A stretch of 64,000 nt of DNA from JBOFDK01 sp051656485 (GTDB lineage: Bacteria; Bacillota; Clostridia; Lachnospirales; Cellulosilyticaceae), in the NCBI GenBank assembly GCA_051656485.1, contig JBOGBZ010000004.1:24067-88066 (forward strand), given 5' to 3'. The position numbers were made by a program, and so were the translations under genes. Below are positions 60,799 to 64,000 of this stretch, piece after piece; position 1 is the first letter of the stretch, and each line of letters begins with the position of its first letter. The notes beneath the pieces were generated by a model. It did no database searches, had not been told where the DNA came from, and saw only the letters and a list, made by a program, of their open reading frames with translations.

Positions 60799-60929
60799 AG
60801 CCCTACCCCTGTCTTTTGTAATCTCTTTCTAAAATTATACCATATTTTACCATATTTTCAACCAATTTCAGATTATATCTGAATATTTATTAATTTTTTC
60901 CAAATATTTCTTCATAACTTCTTTGTAGC

Positions 60930-60958
60930 TTGACTTTATACTGAGTTAAGAATATACT
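60930..60958 (+). promoter_or_regulatory. Promoter of the nitronate monooxygenase-like gene
   Basis: TTGACT (60930-60935), 17 bp, TATACT (60953-60958). The -10 overlaps the first FabT-like site. Confidence 0.75.
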
Positions 60959-61006
60959 TTGAATATCAAAACAAATATTTTTTATACTTTGATTTTCAAA
61001 ACAAAT
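60954..61006 (+). promoter_or_regulatory. Two tandem FabT-like operator sites
   Basis: Two 23-nt near-identical copies (60954-60976 and 60984-61006, exactly 30 bp apart) each contain a TTTGA..TCAAA palindrome: TTTGAATATCAAA at 60958-60970 and TTTGATTTTCAAA at 60988-61000. This resembles the FabT/MarR fatty-acid operator TTTGATTATCAAA known from lactic bacteria; no FabT gene is in the window. Confidence 0.65.
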
Positions 61007-61017
61007 GAGGTGACTAT

Positions 61018-62067
61018 ATGAATTTGAATACATTATGTATCGGGGATTTAAAGCCTAAGTTTCCGATTATTCAAGGTGGTATGGGCATTGGCATATCACT
61101 CCACTCTCTTGCTAGTGCAGTTGCAAATAGCGGTGGTATTGGTATTATATCCGGTGCTCAGATAGGCTTTAGAGAAAAACACTTTATCAAAGATAATTTA
61201 GGTGCTAATCTAGATGCTCTTGAAAAAGAGATTACCTTAGCGCGTTCTAAGAGCCCTAATGGCATTATAGGCGTTAATTTAATGGTAGCCATGAAAAACT
61301 ACGCTGATTATGTCAAAAAGGCTGTAGCCTGCAAAATAGACCTTATTATCTCTGGTGCTGGCTTACCTCTAGACTTACCACTCTATACGAAAGGTTCTTC
61401 TACTAAGATTGTGCCAATCGTTTCTTCTGCCAAAGCAGCATCTGTTATTTGTCGTATGTGGGATAAGAAAAATCAATGTGCACCTGATGCCATCGTTGTA
61501 GAAGGCCCTCTTGCTGGTGGGCACCTAGGCTTCCATAATGACGAGATTGACAATGCACGTCCTCTTATGGAACTTGTAAAAGAAGTAAAAGAAGTAGCCC
61601 TTACTTACGCTGAGAAATACAACAAACATATTCCCGTCATTGCAGCTGGTGGTATCTATGATGCTTCTGATGTTGCTTTAGCACTTGAACAAGGTGCTGA
61701 TGGTGTTCAAATGGCTACTCGCTTTGTTACTACTCACGAATGTGATGCACCACTCGTCTTTAAAGAGCGCTACATCACTTCTACTGAAGATACCATCGGT
61801 ATCGTGAAAAGCCCTGTGGGTATGCCTGGTCGTGCCATACTCAACACCTTTATCACCAACTCACCTGGCAATGACAAGTGCCTCTATAAGTGTCTTCATA
61901 AGTGTGGTGTTACTACCATTCCTTACTGTATATCTGAAGCACTCATTCAAGCTGCCAATGGTAATCTTGAGGATGCACTACTCTTCTGTGGAAGCAATGC
62001 TTATAAAGCTACCAAACTCGAATCTGTCCAAGACATCTTCGATGAGATGGAACGCTACCCTAACTAA
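61018..62067 (+). CDS. Nitronate monooxygenase / FabK-like flavoprotein
   Basis: This 349-residue FMN TIM-barrel protein belongs to the NMO/FabK family: FPIIQGGMGIGISLHSLASAVANSGGIG at the start, then GVNLMVAMKNY, DAIVVEGPLAGGHLG, PVIAAGGIYDASDVALALEQGADGVQMATRFV. It either oxidises nitronates or, as a FabK paralog, reduces enoyl-ACP or related lipid substrates. The FabT-like sites upstream favour a lipid link; that is inference. The C-terminal Cys-rich stretch NDKCLYKCLHKCGVTTIPYC is unusual and could bind metal. GAGGTG precedes the ATG. Confidence 0.88.
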   Translation: MNLNTLCIGDLKPKFPIIQGGMGIGISLHSLASAVANSGGIGIISGAQIGFREKHFIKDNLGANLDALEKEITLARSKSPNGIIGVNLMVAMKNYADYVKKAVACKIDLIISGAGLPLDLPLYTKGSSTKIVPIVSSAKAASVICRMWDKKNQCAPDAIVVEGPLAGGHLGFHNDEIDNARPLMELVKEVKEVALTYAEKYNKHIPVIAAGGIYDASDVALALEQGADGVQMATRFVTTHECDAPLVFKERYITSTEDTIGIVKSPVGMPGRAILNTFITNSPGNDKCLYKCLHKCGVTTIPYCISEALIQAANGNLEDALLFCGSNAYKATKLESVQDIFDEMERYPN

Positions 62068-62108
62068 AAAAGAGCATTTCCTAATGAATAGGAAATGCTC
62101 TTTTTTAG
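62064..62108. terminator. Bidirectional terminator for the flavoprotein gene and dnaB
   Basis: CTAAAAAAGAGCATTTCCTA and TAGGAAATGCTCTTTTTTAG form a 20-bp perfect stem at the convergent ends. Confidence 0.93.
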
Positions 62109-62110
62109 TA

Positions 62111-63439
62111 TTATCGATCCATATTGGCAAACTTAGTGTATTGCCCTAGCCATACAAGTTCTACTGTTCCTGTAGGACCATTTCTTTGTTTTGCTATAAT
62201 AACTTCACCAATGTTCTTCTTATCTGTATCTGGGTTGTAATACTCATCACGATATAAGAACATAACAACGTCAGCATCCTGCTCGATGGCTCCAGATTCA
62301 CGTAAGTCTGATAGCATCGGTCTATGGTCTGCACGTGTCTCACAGGCACGTGAAAGCTGTGATAAGGCTATAACCGGTGCACTCATTTCCCTGGCAATAG
62401 CTTTTAAAGAACGAGAAATTTCTGAGATTTCTTGTTGTCTTGAATCTGTCCGACCATTACCACTCATAAGCTGCAAGTAGTCAATCATAATCAGATCTAG
62501 ACCTTTTTCTAATTTCAACCTTCGACATTTTGCACGCATCTCCATAACAGAAATACCCGGCGTATCATCTATAAAAATATCTGCTGCTGCAATGGTTGGT
62601 ATCGCCTTAGCGATGCGATCCCAGTCTTGAGGCTCTAAGTTACCTGTCCTTACTTTCTGTGCATCTACCATCGCCTCCGCGCAAAGCATACGGTTAACTA
62701 GCTGGTCCTTTGACATCTCCAGACTAAATACAGCTACTTTTTTCTTATTCTTAATGGCTGCTGACTGAATAACGTTCAATGAGAAAGCTGTCTTTCCCAT
62801 AGATGGTCTCGCCGCTACCAGAATAAGGTCTGAAGGTTGCATCCCTGCCGTCTTATAATCAAGGTCAATAAATCCGGTAGGAACCCCTGTAACGGCCCCT
62901 TTGTTAACCAACGCCTGCTCGATCTTATCAATGGATGTAACGATAATTTCATTGATATGTGAGAAGTCCTCTGTATGTCTATTTTGAATGATATCAAACA
63001 CTTGTTTTTCAGCAAAACTCATAAGGTCTTCGATGGGTTCATCTCCCTCATAACTTTTCGCTGTGATATCTTGACTCGCTTTAATAAGTCTTCTAAGTAC
63101 AGCCTTATCCTCTACAATTTTAGCGTATTCTTTGATATGGGCTGACGTTGGTACAATGGTAGCTAACTCTGCCAAATAACCGATACCACCAACCTGCTCT
63201 AAAACACCTTTTTCAGACAGTCTATTTTGTATCGTTACCAAGTCTACAGGGCTATTACTTGTGAAAAGCTCCATAATAGCACTGTAAATCTCTTGATGGT
63301 CTGGCCTATAAAAGTCGTTAGGTCTTAATATCTCACTTGCTACGGTCATAGCTTCATGATCCATTATGATGGCACCTAGTACAGACTGTTCTGCCTCTAT
63401 ATTATGGGGAGGAATCCTCATCATTTGCAATTCTTCCAT
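62111..63439 (-). CDS. dnaB: Replicative DNA helicase DnaB (Bacillus DnaC)
   Basis: This 442-residue hexameric 5'-3' helicase unwinds DNA at replication forks. The N-terminal domain opens RIPPHNIEAEQSVLGAII. The RecA-like domain has Walker A AARPSMGKTAF, Walker B LIMIDYLQLMSG, and RESGAIEQDADVVMFLYRDEYY. Length is normal. It is downstream of gdpP-rplI, the same order as Bacillus (yybT-rplI-dnaC). The ribosome site is only purine-rich. Confidence 0.98.
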   Translation of the reverse strand: MEELQMMRIPPHNIEAEQSVLGAIIMDHEAMTVASEILRPNDFYRPDHQEIYSAIMELFTSNSPVDLVTIQNRLSEKGVLEQVGGIGYLAELATIVPTSAHIKEYAKIVEDKAVLRRLIKASQDITAKSYEGDEPIEDLMSFAEKQVFDIIQNRHTEDFSHINEIIVTSIDKIEQALVNKGAVTGVPTGFIDLDYKTAGMQPSDLILVAARPSMGKTAFSLNVIQSAAIKNKKKVAVFSLEMSKDQLVNRMLCAEAMVDAQKVRTGNLEPQDWDRIAKAIPTIAAADIFIDDTPGISVMEMRAKCRRLKLEKGLDLIMIDYLQLMSGNGRTDSRQQEISEISRSLKAIAREMSAPVIALSQLSRACETRADHRPMLSDLRESGAIEQDADVVMFLYRDEYYNPDTDKKNIGEVIIAKQRNGPTGTVELVWLGQYTKFANMDR

Positions 63440-63464
63440 AGCTCTTTCTCTCTCTTTCTTCTAA

Positions 63465-63914
63465 TTACTTACCTTCTACTGTACATACTGTTACTTCTGC
63501 TACTACTTTTGGATGTAACTTAACTTCTACTGTTCTTGTACCTATTGCTTTAATTGGTTGAGATAGGCTGATTTTCTTTTTATCGATGGTTACACCAAAG
63601 TTTGAGTGTAAGCTATCTGCGATCTCTTTTGTCGTTACTGATCCAAATACACGACCACCTTCACCTACTTTGATCCCAATGTTGATTTTTTTGTCATGGA
63701 TTGTTTCTTTGATAGCATTTGCTGCATCTAATTCTTGTTGTTTTCTTTTATCAGTTGCTTTTTCTTCTAATTTTCTTTGATTAAGATTAACTGCATTCGC
63801 CTCTACTGCTAAGCCTTTTGGAAGTAGTGCATTTCTTGCGTAACCATCTTTTACTTCTAAAATCTCACCTTTTTTTCCTACTTTTTTTACGTCTTGTGTT
63901 AAAATAACTTTCAT
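63465..63914 (-). CDS. rplI: 50S ribosomal protein L9
   Basis: This 149-residue protein of the large subunit starts MKVILTQDVKKVGKKGEILEVKDGYARNALLPKG, has a long connecting helix, and a C-terminal domain with GGRVFGSVTTKEIADSL. ATG at 63914 follows GGAAGG by 8 nt and is preferred to the GTG at 63923. It lies 25 bp ahead of dnaB and 1 bp from gdpP. Confidence 0.98.
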   Translation of the reverse strand: MKVILTQDVKKVGKKGEILEVKDGYARNALLPKGLAVEANAVNLNQRKLEEKATDKRKQQELDAANAIKETIHDKKINIGIKVGEGGRVFGSVTTKEIADSLHSNFGVTIDKKKISLSQPIKAIGTRTVEVKLHPKVVAEVTVCTVEGK

Positions 63915-63915
63915 T

Positions 63916-64000
63916 TTATTCACCTTCCTCTTGATATTCTGTGATAGCTTCTTTGATTTTTAATTTAGCTTCTTCTATAGTCATGCCTCTCAGCTGAGCA
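63916..64000 (-). CDS. gdpP: C-terminal end of GdpP (c-di-AMP phosphodiesterase), cut by window edge
   Basis: Only the last 28 codons are visible: AQLRGMTIEEAKLKIKEAI then TEYQEEGE and a stop, typical of the DHH-domain GdpP (YybT) C-terminus. The start of rplI lies one base away, suggesting coupling. The call rests on the short tail and the gdpP-rplI-dnaB order. GdpP hydrolyses cyclic di-AMP and is membrane-bound. Confidence 0.7.
   Translation of the reverse strand, partial: AQLRGMTIEEAKLKIKEAITEYQEEGE

Overview
The window comes from a low-GC, anaerobic, endospore-forming Firmicute of class Clostridia, most likely the Lachnospiraceae; Cellulosilyticum-like is a guess, not a result. The signs are AT-rich DNA with strong GGAGG ribosome sites, a large sporulation set (spoIIE, spoVT, spoVG, yabP, yabQ, cwlD), glgC/glgD, pyruvate formate-lyase with its activase, a Met T-box, and a gene order much like the Bacillus subtilis purR-spoVG-glmU-prs-pth-mfd-spoVT-mazG-rqcP-yabP-yabQ-divIC-tRNA-spoIIE-tilS-hpt-ftsH chromosome segment.

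Layout. 1-5.8 kb is loosely packed and accessory-like: an edge-truncated GHL10 glycoside hydrolase, an EEP-family phosphohydrolase, an Rpn-type PD-(D/E)XK protein, a decayed excisionase-like gene, another broken gene, an unexplained structured or transcribed stretch, a stalk-domain secreted protein and a 27-codon leader ORF. 5.85-19.75 kb is a co-oriented minus-strand block: tRNA-Ala, GNAT, lysS, greA, an unknown gene, dusB, coaX, an unknown gene, birA, a thioesterase, ftsH, hpt, tilS, a small membrane protein and spoIIE. 19.86-28.6 kb interrupts that block with mostly plus-strand genes: an amidase (minus), a parvulin, a T-box-controlled methionine ABC transporter (metNIQ), a stalk-domain protein, tRNA-Val and tRNA-Met (minus), an orphan, a MATE pump (minus) and a VanY-like peptidase. 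28.6-44.1 kb resumes the minus-strand core: divIC, yabQ, yabP, rqcP, HU, mazG, spoVT, a PrsA-like foldase, mfd, pth, prs, glmU, spoVG, glgD, glgC, purR. 44.3-49.3 kb is on plus: murC, a DnaD-family protein, a DnaI-like loader and a MocR regulator. 49.3-56.7 kb is mixed: cwlD, an aldo/keto reductase, a GH18 protein, mecA, DUF1858, a CBS-type pyrophosphatase and DUF368. 57-64 kb holds pflB-pflA, a MerR regulator, a nitronate monooxygenase/FabK-like gene, then dnaB, rplI and the 3' end of gdpP.

Together the genes cover spore development and cell-wall remodelling, translation and tRNA maturation, replication restart/loading, nucleotide and sugar-nucleotide supply (prs, hpt, purR, glmU, glgC) and fermentation (pfl). 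Many gene ends have clear hairpin terminators, often shared by convergent pairs. No CRISPR array, rRNA, intact mobile element or origin was seen. The best second looks are regulatory: a 15-bp palindrome inside the pfl promoter, two FabT-like sites 30 bp apart over the promoter of the flavoprotein gene, a PurBox pair upstream of purR, the Met T-box, and the unexplained 4.2-4.4 kb stretch.
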